A DNA stretch of 64,000 nucleotides from UBA7236 sp964463165 (GTDB taxonomy: Bacteria > Bacteroidota > Bacteroidia > Chitinophagales > BACL12), in the NCBI GenBank assembly GCA_964463165.1, contig CAYXBK010000008.1, positions 114,967-178,966 on the forward strand, written 5' to 3'. Each line of letters begins with the position of its first letter. Within the stretch, counting starts at the first letter, position 1. The translations under genes and the position numbers were made by a program. A model generated the notes under the pieces. That model searched no databases and was not told the origin of the DNA. It saw only the letters and a list, made by a program, of their open reading frames with translations. Shown here in pieces: positions 8,703 through 17,474 of the stretch.

Positions 8703-10487
8703 ATGAAGCAGGTTTATACGGGTTTGAAAATTTTCAGAGATATCTCAGTAATAGGATTTTATTTCCTCTTTTTTTCCGCAATGCATGCAGGTGCGCAGAA
8801 TATTGTTCCGAATTCCGGATTTGAAAATTATTCCGACCTGCCCGCCGGTTATGGTGAATGGTTTAAATGTGAAGACTGGAGCAATGTAAATGGTTATCCG
8901 GCATTTATGTATCCGTACGCAAGTCCCGATTATTTGCATAATTCGGGAACCGGTGGTACCGATCTGCCCGCCTGCACATTTGCAACACTTGATCCGCATG
9001 AAGGCGATGCAATTATGGGTTTTATTACCTTCCTGGATTATGAAGCGAATTTCAGAGAATATCTTTCTGCAGCTTTTACAAGCCCGATGATCGCGGGAAA
9101 CACCTATCAGATTTCTTTCTGGTTATCAAATGGAAATTCACCAATGGATGGATTTGGTTCCGATCATATCGGTATGCGTTTTTCAACCGGGCCGCTCACA
9201 CAAATTGATCATGAACCTATCGGTGGTATTCCGCAAATTGAAATTCCTGGAATTGTTTTCGATAACGATTGGGTGTATTATGAATATACATATATCGCCG
9301 ATGATAATTATGATCATCTCACAATAGGAAATTTTTATAATGATGCTTCTACTTCAACAGGAGATTTTTATGCACCTGGTATTGGAGGTGCTTATTATTT
9401 TATTGATGAAGTGAGTGTGATCGCAAATGATTTATTTGCCGTTACAATTGATACTGTTATTTGTTATGGAATAGATTATATCCTGCCGGATGGAGAAATT
9501 GCAGCAACAAGCGGAACCTATATTGATACTTTGGTAACTGCTGCAGGAATTGATTCTGTGATAACAACGAATTTATTTATAGCACCGGTTTATGCATTTA
9601 CAATTGATGCATCTGTTTGCGAAGGTGCTGTTTATACTTTGCCAGACGGCACAATTGCAACCGATGCCGGAACATATCTGGTAGCACTGCTGAGCAGTTA
9701 TAATTGCGATTCAATTTTTACAGTGCATCTGAGTGTGGATCCGTTTCTCACATCAGAAATTGCAGCAACGATTTGCGAAGGAAGTACTTATATATTACCG
9801 GACGGTACGGTTATTTCATCTGCCGGTGTGTATACCACAACATTAATTTCTGCGGGCGGCTGCGATTCAATTATTACAACTACTTTAAATATTGCAACTC
9901 CAACTACAACAATTCATGATGTTTTATTATGTACCGGTAGTGGTTATCTGCTTCCCGATGGAACAGAAGTATTTTCTGAAGGAACATATACGAGCAATTT
10001 GATCTCCGCAGCCGGATGCGACAGCATCATAATTACAAATCTGACTTATACCGATGGGTTTGCTGTTCTTGTGGATACAAGTATGCTGGAAGGACAGACA
10101 ATTACATTACCCGATGGAGTAGTGGTGGATGAAGCCGGAACATATACCAGTAATTTAATTTCTTCGGGAGGTTGTGATTCAATCATAACGACCAATATCA
10201 CTATTGTTCAAACAATTTATGATGTTGATGTCCCGAATGCATTTTCACCAAACGGCGATGGAATGAATGATGTGTTCCATATTAATTCAAATGATGTAAT
10301 TGTAAATTCATTCACCGTTTATAATCGCTGGGGTCAATTGATTTATGAAGCACAAAATGGAATTGTTGCATGGGACGGACGTTTGAACGGAATTGACCAG
10401 GAAGTAGGCATGTTTATTTATATTTTAAAATATACAAGCGAATCCGAACTCAGAACCAAATCCGGTACAATCACTTTGATCCGTTAA
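8703..10487 (+). CDS. Secreted protein with five cysteine repeats and T9SS type B (CHU_C) sorting domain
   Basis: 594 residues from the ATG at 8703; the frame extends to a TTG at 8685, which is less likely. Residues 1-32 form a signal peptide ending in HAGAQ. Residues of about 35-240 resemble a carbohydrate-binding, jelly-roll-like module (IVPNSGFENY, YEANFREYL, TYQISFWLSNG). Five 52-residue repeats follow (nt about 9440-10205), each with the frame C-x-G-x2-Y-x-LPDG ... AGTY ... GCDSIITTNL. The C-terminus (PNAFSPNGDGMNDVF ... YNRWGQLIYEA) is the type B sorting domain, giving export through T9SS. Confidence 0.88.
   Translation: MKQVYTGLKIFRDISVIGFYFLFFSAMHAGAQNIVPNSGFENYSDLPAGYGEWFKCEDWSNVNGYPAFMYPYASPDYLHNSGTGGTDLPACTFATLDPHEGDAIMGFITFLDYEANFREYLSAAFTSPMIAGNTYQISFWLSNGNSPMDGFGSDHIGMRFSTGPLTQIDHEPIGGIPQIEIPGIVFDNDWVYYEYTYIADDNYDHLTIGNFYNDASTSTGDFYAPGIGGAYYFIDEVSVIANDLFAVTIDTVICYGIDYILPDGEIAATSGTYIDTLVTAAGIDSVITTNLFIAPVYAFTIDASVCEGAVYTLPDGTIATDAGTYLVALLSSYNCDSIFTVHLSVDPFLTSEIAATICEGSTYILPDGTVISSAGVYTTTLISAGGCDSIITTTLNIATPTTTIHDVLLCTGSGYLLPDGTEVFSEGTYTSNLISAAGCDSIIITNLTYTDGFAVLVDTSMLEGQTITLPDGVVVDEAGTYTSNLISSGGCDSIITTNITIVQTIYDVDVPNAFSPNGDGMNDVFHINSNDVIVNSFTVYNRWGQLIYEAQNGIVAWDGRLNGIDQEVGMFIYILKYTSESELRTKSGTITLIR
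9440..10205 (+). repeat. Five tandem 52-residue protein repeats (period about 156 bp)
   Basis: The Cys codons of the CxG motif lie near 9462, 9619, 9775 and 9931, and the matching position in the fifth unit (Leu) is near 10086. Units 2-4 have both Cys (C-x-G and GCDS). Unit 1 has Ile for the second Cys, and unit 5 has Leu for the first. Confidence 0.8.
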
Positions 10488-10523
10488 TGCAATTTCAGTT
10501 AATTTTAATTTCTTAAAAAAAAT

Positions 10524-10940
10524 ATGCAGCAGCGATTAAGTTTTATAACACTCGGCGTTGAAAACCTCGAAATGATGAAGAAATGGTATATGGATACTTT
10601 CGGATGGGTACCTTCACACGACAGCGACGGAATTGTGTTTTTTACTTTAAATGGATTTATTTTCAGTTTATTTCCTGCACACGAACTTGCAGAGGATATT
10701 GGAATTCAAAATGATGGAGCCGGATTTAAGCGGTTTACAACCTCTATCAATTTAAATTCCACGCAGGAAATAGATGAACTGTTTGATTCATACAGAGAAA
10801 AGGGCATAACGATCTTAAAAGAACCTCAAAAAACATATTGGGGCGGTTATTCCGGATATATTGCCGACCCGGAAAATAATTATTGGGAATTTGCCTTCAA
10901 TCCTTTTTTAAATTTAGATGAGAAGGGGAACGTGGTTTAA
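10524..10940 (+). CDS. VOC (glyoxalase/bleomycin-resistance) family protein
   Basis: 138 residues, the usual length for a two-module VOC protein. It starts QQRLSFITLGVENLEMMKKWY and has the second-module pattern KEPQKTYWGGYSGYIADPENNYWEFAFNP typical of glyoxalase-like proteins. The candidate metal ligand Glu sits in YWEFAFNP, but the usual first ligand is not clear, so it may be a non-enzymatic binder. It follows the T9SS type B gene by 36 bp and overlaps the convergent NADAR gene by 4 bp. Cytosolic; substrate unknown. Confidence 0.85.
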   Translation: MQQRLSFITLGVENLEMMKKWYMDTFGWVPSHDSDGIVFFTLNGFIFSLFPAHELAEDIGIQNDGAGFKRFTTSINLNSTQEIDELFDSYREKGITILKEPQKTYWGGYSGYIADPENNYWEFAFNPFLNLDEKGNVV

Positions 10941-11533
10941 GAGATTTCATTTCGCAATACATCACGCACTTCCATTAATGCAAAGCCAAGCATATTTTCT
11001 CCCGGCCATGTTGTGATATCTGAGAGACGTTTATCATTTTCATCCATCCCGATGCCCCAGATCATATCAACAGGGCTTGCTTCCACAAGAATGCGGTTTT
11101 GCGTATTGATCAGGTAATTACGCAAAGACGGATGCTGATTGAATTTATGATAATTGCCTGTAAAAACAATTTTATATTTTTCAGCATTCCATATTGCATC
11201 ATTGAATTGCGTGATTTCTCTTCCAAGTGCTTTTGCTTCACCCGGTTTCTCTGCCTGTAAAATTTTTTCGAAAATATTTTCATCACCAAATAACATTGCT
11301 TTTTGCGCCATCATATAATGTTCTGCAGTTTTATATACAATATGATTTATTGCAAACGGAGCAATATACCATTGGCTCAGACAAAACTTTCCGATGGTGT
11401 CACCGGCAGCGGCAGTATGTCCCCAGAAATAAATAAATTTCATCTGCTCTCCGCTGAGGTACCGCTGTTTCAATTCTTCAATATGATATTTTGCTTTAAT
11501 AAAGAATGAGTTTTTGTATGGATTGATTGCCAT
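10937..11533 (-). CDS. NADAR family protein (YbiA-like ADP-ribose/N-glycosidase fold)
   Basis: 198 residues from the ATG at 11533; the open frame upstream lies inside the neighbouring gene. The family signature is clear: IYFWGHTAAAGDTIGKFCLSQW, then YKTAEHYMMAQKAMLFGD, KALGREI, FTGNYHKFNQHPSLRNYLI and ILVEASPVDMIWGIGMD. Members remove ADP-ribose from modified guanine or act on NAD-derived or riboflavin intermediates; all known members are cytosolic. Its start overlaps the end of the upstream propeller gene by 38 bp, which suggests coupled expression. The substrate cannot be told from sequence. Confidence 0.85.
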   Translation of the reverse strand: MAINPYKNSFFIKAKYHIEELKQRYLSGEQMKFIYFWGHTAAAGDTIGKFCLSQWYIAPFAINHIVYKTAEHYMMAQKAMLFGDENIFEKILQAEKPGEAKALGREITQFNDAIWNAEKYKIVFTGNYHKFNQHPSLRNYLINTQNRILVEASPVDMIWGIGMDENDKRLSDITTWPGENMLGFALMEVRDVLRNEIS

Positions 11534-12860
11534 CGGCAAAAAATAATTGCACGAAATATATTCCGGGTTTTGGAGATGGTATTTTGATTTCTTTTTCAAA
11601 GGTAAAATGCAAATCTCCATATATCTGTACACCGCCTGCATTCATAATTTTCAAACATTGCACCGGTAATATACTTTTTGATTGTATTTTAAATGCGCCC
11701 CCCGACGGATTCGGATAAATTGTGAATTCATGCCGGGAAATTGTCTGAGAAATTTCGGAGCCTGCAACTTTGTGTTTCACATACCAGGGATCACAATCCA
11801 ACTTATCAAACGGATTTGTGCTTGCCGGATTTTCGAATGCAACAAGAAATGAAATATCACCCTGCGCAGTAATTGACGGTTCACCGATTGCAATCGCATT
11901 TCCTTTTAAAATAACCGGTTCTGGATCAGTCCACGCATCCCAATTATTTGCAATACTTTGTTTTGACCTCCAGATATCATAATCAACAGAATAATATAAC
12001 CATGTACCGCTGTCATCTGAATATAATTGCGGATGTTCGATATGTCCCGCATCATTATTTATCGTATTTATTTTGACAGGTGCTTCCCATGTATTTCCGT
12101 CGTCGAAACTGAATGCGTACATAAAATCCCTGTATTCGCCAATAAAATATTTTTCATAGATCAGCAACAAAGTATCTGAATGATTTATTCTTTTCAGGAT
12201 CGGATTATCTGCATTAAATTCATTTGTCGCCGGATTGATCGGTTCGGGCAGCCTGATTGCTTCATTGATCCCCGCAGGATTGGCAGTCGTATTATTGATC
12301 ATCCAGATATCGCTGTTACCTGTAAATAAAAAATGATCAACAATATCGGGATCGGTTTCTGAAAATAATGGGAAAGGCCCACCTTCTATGAATCCGGGGC
12401 GTGCAATATCCGAAAGTGTCCAGTTTGCAAATGCATCATCAATTGTATTGCGATGCGCATATAAAATGTCAATATTTAATGCCGAATCACAACCGAATAT
12501 ATTTGTTGCGAGATCCATTCCATAATCATTTGCATAATGTCTGAGAAAAGACATATTTCCAAAAGTGGAACAAACCGGTAAACCAATATTTACTGATATA
12601 TAATTGATCCATGAAAGCAGATCTGCGGGAGCATACAATGCGTATAAATTCAAACCGTCTGGAGAAATGTGAACACCGTCTTCCCAACCATAATCAGCAA
12701 GTGGTTGCGTAAAAGGTGTTTCATAAATATCTGTAAATCCGCCGGCAATTTCCGGGGCAATAGCAGATTTAATACTGTCCCAAATTTCATCGGGCTCGGT
12801 CAATTGTGCTTTTGAGATGAGTGGAAGGATACTGAACAGAATTAAAAATTGCATCTTCAT
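11496..12860 (-). CDS. Secreted beta-propeller-like protein with T9SS type A sorting domain
   Basis: 454 residues. A signal peptide (MKMQFLILFSILPLISKAQ) is followed by repeated sialidase-like pieces (EDGVHISPDGLNLYAL, FSFDDGNTWEAPVKI, NDAGHIEHPQLYSDDSGTWLYYS), suggesting a five- or six-bladed propeller of the glycosidase/sialidase type. Catalytic residues cannot be assigned. The C-terminal 80 residues (FTIYPNPSGGAFKI ... KPGIYFVQLFF) are a Por-type sorting domain for T9SS export. The 3' end overlaps the start of the NADAR gene. Confidence 0.8.
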   Translation of the reverse strand: MKMQFLILFSILPLISKAQLTEPDEIWDSIKSAIAPEIAGGFTDIYETPFTQPLADYGWEDGVHISPDGLNLYALYAPADLLSWINYISVNIGLPVCSTFGNMSFLRHYANDYGMDLATNIFGCDSALNIDILYAHRNTIDDAFANWTLSDIARPGFIEGGPFPLFSETDPDIVDHFLFTGNSDIWMINNTTANPAGINEAIRLPEPINPATNEFNADNPILKRINHSDTLLLIYEKYFIGEYRDFMYAFSFDDGNTWEAPVKINTINNDAGHIEHPQLYSDDSGTWLYYSVDYDIWRSKQSIANNWDAWTDPEPVILKGNAIAIGEPSITAQGDISFLVAFENPASTNPFDKLDCDPWYVKHKVAGSEISQTISRHEFTIYPNPSGGAFKIQSKSILPVQCLKIMNAGGVQIYGDLHFTFEKEIKIPSPKPGIYFVQLFFADGNQSIQKLILY

Positions 12861-12886
12861 ACATCAGAATTTAGCATGTTGTTTTT

Positions 12887-13369
12887 TTATTTTGCTCTTG
12901 AGACCCATTTCGGCGCATCGTTCATCCCTTGCCGCAGCAATAAATATAATTGAGCTGCGTGATGTTGCACATGGCGCATATTATACAGTATAATTTCAAG
13001 ACGGCTATAATTGCGATATGAATTAATAAATCGATGCGCAATTGTTTCTTTATTTAATCCCTCTATTAATTTTTTACATTTCACCCGGCATCCCGAAAGG
13101 TAATTTAATAATTCACTTTTTGAATAAATGCGTTCGGGCATTTTACCGGAAGGATCAAATTCCGATAAAGTAAAGGGAGGTGGTGGTGTAAATGCATCGG
13201 GATCTTCCGATAAATAATAATCGAGATAAAACAAGGTATGATAAGCGATATACCAGAATTTTGCATCTGTTGCCCATAAATTCTCGGGACACATTACAAG
13301 CGCATTTTCCAGCATGTCGACAGATGCACCAAACTGATCCCATAAAACTGTTTTTAATTCATATTCCAT
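12887..13369 (-). CDS. DinB family protein
   Basis: 160 residues, the right size for the DinB/YfiT four-helix bundle. Expected metal-binding His residues are visible in FWYIAYHTLFYLDYYL and in NMRHVQHHAAQLYLLL. DinB-like proteins include thiol-dependent transferases and many of unknown reaction. It is cytosolic and stands alone, 26 bp upstream of the T9SS propeller gene. A TATTTTTG element lies 5 bp upstream of the ATG (13374-13381), too close for a normal leader. The activity cannot be predicted further. Confidence 0.85.
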   Translation of the reverse strand: MEYELKTVLWDQFGASVDMLENALVMCPENLWATDAKFWYIAYHTLFYLDYYLSEDPDAFTPPPPFTLSEFDPSGKMPERIYSKSELLNYLSGCRVKCKKLIEGLNKETIAHRFINSYRNYSRLEIILYNMRHVQHHAAQLYLLLRQGMNDAPKWVSRAK

Positions 13370-13424
13370 AAAACAAAAATAAGGTTTTCAGGAAGATTTT
13401 CTTTTTCTGAAATTTAAAAAGATA

Positions 13425-14612
13425 TTATGCAGATTGTATTGGAGCAGATTGTTTATTGATTAAAGCGATAAGGCCGATCGCGGGACCAATTGCAAGAAAT
13501 AAATAGAGGTAAGCCGGGTTTATTTCTCTTGAAATCAATTGAATGAACTGAATGCTTAAAATTGTGATTGAAAAACCTATGCAGTTTACAATTGTCAGGG
13601 AAGTACCTCTTGATGCCTCTGCGGCATGTTGCGCAACCAGAGTTGAAAATAAAGGCGAATCGGCTATCACAACAATTGCCCAGAAAAACATAAAAACAAG
13701 GAAGAGGGGCAAATTATTTCCTGTTAAAAACAAAGGTGAAAGCAGGCAACATAAAAATGATAAAAACAAAGCGATTGTTGCTGTGCGTTTCACGCCGGCA
13801 TATTGAGAAATAATTCCGCCGGCAACACATGCAATACTGCCGGAGCCGATAATGAGAAATGATAAGAAGGAAATATTCAAATCAATTTCCGGATTTGCAT
13901 TTTCAAAAATGGCAAGCATGACCGGAACAAATGCCCAAAAGGTATATAATTCCCACATATGACCGAAATAACCGAATGCCACCGACCTGAAATTTTTTTG
14001 ACGAAAATTTTCAAATAATGCATTCAGTTTTAATTTCTGAGCACCTGATCTGTAAGGGCCATCTGGAATCAGCGTCACAACCAATATTCCTCCGGTTACC
14101 GAAAGTGCAGATGTCGTATACATCACATTTTGCCATGCAAATCCTGAAGTAAAGTTTTTTAATAAGTGCGGGAAAGCGGTACCTAAAACCAATGCACCTA
14201 CCAAAAATCCAAGAGATCTGCTTAATCCTTTTTGATAATAATCAGATGCGATTTTCATTCCGACAGGATAAATACCTGCAAGAAAAAATCCTGTTAAAAA
14301 TCTGCATACGAAAATTCCGGTTGCGTGTAAATGCGGTATGCAAATTCCAAGATTGGTAATTGCAGCGAGTATGGAGCTGATAAAAAAAACACGTGAAGGG
14401 GAGAAGCGGTCGGAAACAGCAAACAATGCGAAAAAAAAGGTGCCTGCAATAAAACCAAATTGAACAATGCTTGTGATTTGAGCTAAAAACCCCGGGCCAA
14501 GTTGGAGCGATGATGCGAGATCAGGAAAAATGGCATTCCCGGCAAACCAAAGCGATACACAAAAGAATTGCGAAATAACAATGACGGGTAAAACAAATTT
14601 TACTTGCATCAC
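13425..14612 (-). CDS. MFS transporter
   Basis: 395 residues with about 12 hydrophobic segments, beginning VKFVLPVIVISQFFCVSLWFAGNAIF. The sequence resembles the CynX/NimT and related major-facilitator branch (loop after TM2 with SDRFSPSRVFF). It is an inner-membrane secondary transporter; the substrate is unknown. It is the last gene of a three-gene unit with YitT (6 bp upstream) and an alpha/beta hydrolase. Confidence 0.85.
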   Translation of the reverse strand: MMQVKFVLPVIVISQFFCVSLWFAGNAIFPDLASSLQLGPGFLAQITSIVQFGFIAGTFFFALFAVSDRFSPSRVFFISSILAAITNLGICIPHLHATGIFVCRFLTGFFLAGIYPVGMKIASDYYQKGLSRSLGFLVGALVLGTAFPHLLKNFTSGFAWQNVMYTTSALSVTGGILVVTLIPDGPYRSGAQKLKLNALFENFRQKNFRSVAFGYFGHMWELYTFWAFVPVMLAIFENANPEIDLNISFLSFLIIGSGSIACVAGGIISQYAGVKRTATIALFLSFLCCLLSPLFLTGNNLPLFLVFMFFWAIVVIADSPLFSTLVAQHAAEASRGTSLTIVNCIGFSITILSIQFIQLISREINPAYLYLFLAIGPAIGLIALINKQSAPIQSA

Positions 14613-14618
14613 CTGTTT

Positions 14619-15590
14619 TTAATGATTGAGTGGACGCTTTTTCACAATACCGCCTCTTGTATCTTTCACACTATTCATTACTACAAAAGCATGCGGGTCA
14701 ATTTTCATTAATTCCGAATTTAATTTGCTTAATTCAAGCCTTGTGATCACAGAATAAATAATATCTACATCATGCGATTCGCCGCGTTTGCCAAATCCGC
14801 GTTTGCCGTTATAAATTGTAATGCCTCTTCCGAGTTTTTGTGTCAGCATTGTACGTATTTCATCACTATGCGCTGAAATAATTGTCACGCCGATATATTC
14901 TTCTATACCTTCCACAACAAAATCGAGTGTTCTGGATGCAGCGATGTATGTGATCATTGAATATAAGGCGATCTCAACAGATAAAAAATATGCAGCAAGC
15001 GAGAAGATGATAATATTGATCACAATGATGATATCACCGATCGTTGTGCCGAGTTTACGGCTTAAAAAAATAGCAAGCACTTCGGTCCCGTCGATCACTG
15101 CGCCACCGCGAATGGAAAGTCCGATACCTGCGCCGAGGAAAAATCCGCCGAATACCGCAACCAGTAAATTATCACTTGTTACATCCGGAAATTGCACAAA
15201 TGCAAGCACAAGCGCTAATCCTGTAATTGCAATTGCAGTTTTAAATGCGAATTGCTTCCCCATTATTTTATAGCCGAGAATAATGAACGGGATATTGATG
15301 CAAATAATTAAAAGATATAAGGGGATGGAAGTCAATGCAGAAATTAAAAGTGAAATACCTGTTGCTCCGCCGTCAATAAAATGATTGGTTAATAAGAATC
15401 CCTTAAATCCGAAAGCCGCAGAAAATATGCCGGCAGCAATAAAAATACTATCCTTTACCAGGTGCCGTATTCCAAGAATAAATTCCCTGTATGCTTTTGC
15501 CAACTGATAAGCAGTTAATTTGATTGCTTCCGTTTGCCCCTTTCGTTTGAGCGTTGTCTTTATGATGATATTTTTCCAGAATGGATGCAT
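14619..15590 (-). CDS. YitT family membrane protein (DUF161/DUF2179)
   Basis: 323 residues. Five or six membrane segments lie between about residues 45 and 230 with the family pieces GFLLTNHFIDGGATGISLLI and FFLGAGIGLSIRGGAVIDGTEVLAI. A cytosolic DUF2179 domain (VTIISAHSDEIRTML ... GRGITIYNGKRGFG) forms the C-terminus. The function is unsettled; proposed roles are transport-like. The gene lies between an alpha/beta hydrolase (21 bp upstream) and an MFS transporter (6 bp downstream), so all three are probably co-transcribed. Confidence 0.9.
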   Translation of the reverse strand: MHPFWKNIIIKTTLKRKGQTEAIKLTAYQLAKAYREFILGIRHLVKDSIFIAAGIFSAAFGFKGFLLTNHFIDGGATGISLLISALTSIPLYLLIICINIPFIILGYKIMGKQFAFKTAIAITGLALVLAFVQFPDVTSDNLLVAVFGGFFLGAGIGLSIRGGAVIDGTEVLAIFLSRKLGTTIGDIIIVINIIIFSLAAYFLSVEIALYSMITYIAASRTLDFVVEGIEEYIGVTIISAHSDEIRTMLTQKLGRGITIYNGKRGFGKRGESHDVDIIYSVITRLELSKLNSELMKIDPHAFVVMNSVKDTRGGIVKKRPLNH

Positions 15591-15611
15591 TTTATTTTTT
15601 TTTCAAATACT

Positions 15612-16403
15612 TTAATTGAACCTGCTGATTTTTTCAATCCATCCTGCGATGAATTCTGCAACTTCTTCCCAGTTTTTTTGTCCGCAGATATAATGTGTTC
15701 TCCCTTCAAAAATTTTGAAATCAGTTACGCTGTTTTTATCTGTATATGCTTTGAAGTTTTTTTTATTCAGGGAAGAAGGAATAATATGATCTTTTTCTCC
15801 CGCAATGATCAGAAGCGGTGCGTGTGGTTTTTTAAAATCAATTTTTCCATCTTTACCGGTTGTGCTGCGTGGAATATTCCTGCTTTCGGGAACAACAAAT
15901 TTTTCAAATTCTATTTTAGTTTCTTCAAGTGTCATGGTATTGCAGAATGCATACCGGAACCATTTTACGGATGGAAGGCAAACCGTATTGCCTTTCAATG
16001 GATTAATGGTTGGTAGATTTGCTTTCAGAAAACTCCATTTCAAACTGAATATGCCTTTCGGCGGCGCAGGGTCAATACAAATTCCCGCAATACCTTTCTC
16101 CATTTCAATTAATTTTTGCACTGCAAGACCTCCCATGGAATGACCGATCAAAATGGGTTTTTCGGTAAGTGTATCTATAAAACTGCTCAGCTTATTTATG
16201 ACCTGGCCGAAAGTAACCGTGCCCGCTTCAGGTGGTATATTTTTTCGCAATGCGTCCGGATGCCCTTCATGAAACGGATATGCCGGTGCATGACATTGAA
16301 ATCCTTTTGCAGCAAAATACTTTATCCATGGTTCCCAGCTCAGCGGATTCATAAAAAGCCCATGAATAAATACGATGGTTTTTGATGAAAATTGATTGTT
16401 CAT
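15612..16403 (-). CDS. Alpha/beta hydrolase
   Basis: 263 residues, typical for the fold. The oxyanion segment FIHGLFMNPLSWEPW comes near residue 13, the nucleophile elbow is GHSMGGLA, and the late pieces LLIIAGEKDHIIP (acid) and FEGRTHYICG (His) complete the Ser-Asp-His triad. No signal peptide, so cytosolic. Substrate unknown; esterase or lipase-like. First gene of the hydrolase-YitT-MFS unit. A TACGTTTG promoter-like element is present at 16467-16474. Confidence 0.88.
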   Translation of the reverse strand: MNNQFSSKTIVFIHGLFMNPLSWEPWIKYFAAKGFQCHAPAYPFHEGHPDALRKNIPPEAGTVTFGQVINKLSSFIDTLTEKPILIGHSMGGLAVQKLIEMEKGIAGICIDPAPPKGIFSLKWSFLKANLPTINPLKGNTVCLPSVKWFRYAFCNTMTLEETKIEFEKFVVPESRNIPRSTTGKDGKIDFKKPHAPLLIIAGEKDHIIPSSLNKKNFKAYTDKNSVTDFKIFEGRTHYICGQKNWEEVAEFIAGWIEKISRFN

Positions 16404-16466
16404 GATTTTGAATTGGCCTGTCGGAAAACGATAAAGATATACATTACATTAAAATCTTCCTTACAG

Positions 16467-16474
16467 CAAACGTA
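16467..16474 (-). promoter_or_regulatory. Possible Bacteroidota -7 promoter element (TACGTTTG)
   Basis: Read on the minus strand this fits TAnnTTTG and lies 64 bp before the start of the alpha/beta hydrolase gene. No TTTG -33 element is seen at the expected distance, so it is a weak call. Confidence 0.3.
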
Positions 16475-16488
16475 AATGAACTGCTTTA

Positions 16489-16887
16489 TTATTTGTTCAG
16501 ATAGTTTGAAACAGCGTCGCGGAAATCATTTTCGGAAATGTTCAATGAAATTGCAGCTTCCGGATCCGCCTTGTCCTTGTAAAATTTTTTCAGGTATAAT
16601 TCTACCTCAGATAGAATTTCCTCAACAAACAAATTACCCTTTCCGGCAAATTTATTTTCCCACCATTGCCTGTAAGTTTCAGTAACAGAAAGAAATTTAT
16701 TTTCTTGTTGCACAATTCCTGCGGAAATTAATTTTTGGAGTGCCTGTTCTAATTCTGAAAATGTGATGATGGCATGATTGATATAATCGGCGTAGGAAAT
16801 GATTGAAATCAGGTCTGCTCCTGAATCAAAAGATTCGGTATAATGAATGGAATGCAGAATCCAGGCGTCTGTAAAATCAAAGTTCAT
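16489..16887 (-). CDS. Small winged-helix-like protein, last gene of the cyclase operon
   Basis: 132 residues, no signal or membrane segment. The order AWILHSI ... ADYINHAIITFSELEQALQKLISAGIVQQENKFLSVTETY looks like a winged helix (three helices, then a beta-wing with a 'levels of reading' strand), as in small PadR-like regulators, but I would not name a family. Its ATG overlaps the HD-domain gene stop by 4 bp, so it is translated together with that gene. In context it is a candidate output or partner of the cyclase-kinase-HD unit. DNA binding is inference only. Confidence 0.6.
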   Translation of the reverse strand: MNFDFTDAWILHSIHYTESFDSGADLISIISYADYINHAIITFSELEQALQKLISAGIVQQENKFLSVTETYRQWWENKFAGKGNLFVEEILSEVELYLKKFYKDKADPEAAISLNISENDFRDAVSNYLNK

Positions 16888-17474
16888 TGCAATTGCAGCA
16901 TTTCTTTTTTGAGGGCTTCAATATATTGCAATTTTTTTTCATGCCGGAGACGTATTGCTGTTTTTGTAAAAAACGTATGCTGCTCTAAAAAATTTATTTG
17001 CATACGCATCCATCCGGCAGGGTCGAGGTTCTGATTTTTTTCCGATAATTCTTTCCGCAAAGTTTCTGCAATGACATAATAATCATCCCTGCCGAGGTAA
17101 TCCATATCCGCATCGCAAATAATTTCTTCAAGATGATTGGTTGGACGCTGTGGTGTTCGCGTTGCGAGAATCAGGTTGCAGATGACAGATATTTCTGTGG
17201 CGGTGAAACCAAATTCTGAAAGAAGCGAGGATGCAATTTCACAACTTTTTTCTTCATGCTGCATATCCGAATACATATAACCGGCATCGTGAAACAAAAC
17301 CGCTAATTTCAATAATTCCATTTCATCGTCCGGAATATTTTCTGCAACTCCAAGACTTTCTGCTGCATGTAAAACATCAAGCACATGATGTGTGCCGTGG
17401 TAATGCAAATGAGGAGGAAATTTGTTTTCCTGCATTTTTAAAATTGCTTCCTTTACTTTTTCGTAGCGATTCAT
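16884..17474 (-). CDS. HD-domain metal-dependent phosphohydrolase
   Basis: 196 residues. The HD superfamily motifs are complete: HYHGTHHVLDVL (first His), LAVLFHDAGY (the HD pair), HEEKSCEIA, and CDADMDYLG (last Asp). HD proteins hydrolyse phosphodiesters or nucleotides; the length fits the small single-domain members. Its ATG overlaps the kinase stop codon (TAATG) and its own stop overlaps the next gene. Lying in an operon with an adenylate cyclase, it may degrade a cyclic nucleotide, but that is inference. Cytosolic. Confidence 0.85.
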   Translation of the reverse strand: MNRYEKVKEAILKMQENKFPPHLHYHGTHHVLDVLHAAESLGVAENIPDDEMELLKLAVLFHDAGYMYSDMQHEEKSCEIASSLLSEFGFTATEISVICNLILATRTPQRPTNHLEEIICDADMDYLGRDDYYVIAETLRKELSEKNQNLDPAGWMRMQINFLEQHTFFTKTAIRLRHEKKLQYIEALKKEMLQLQ

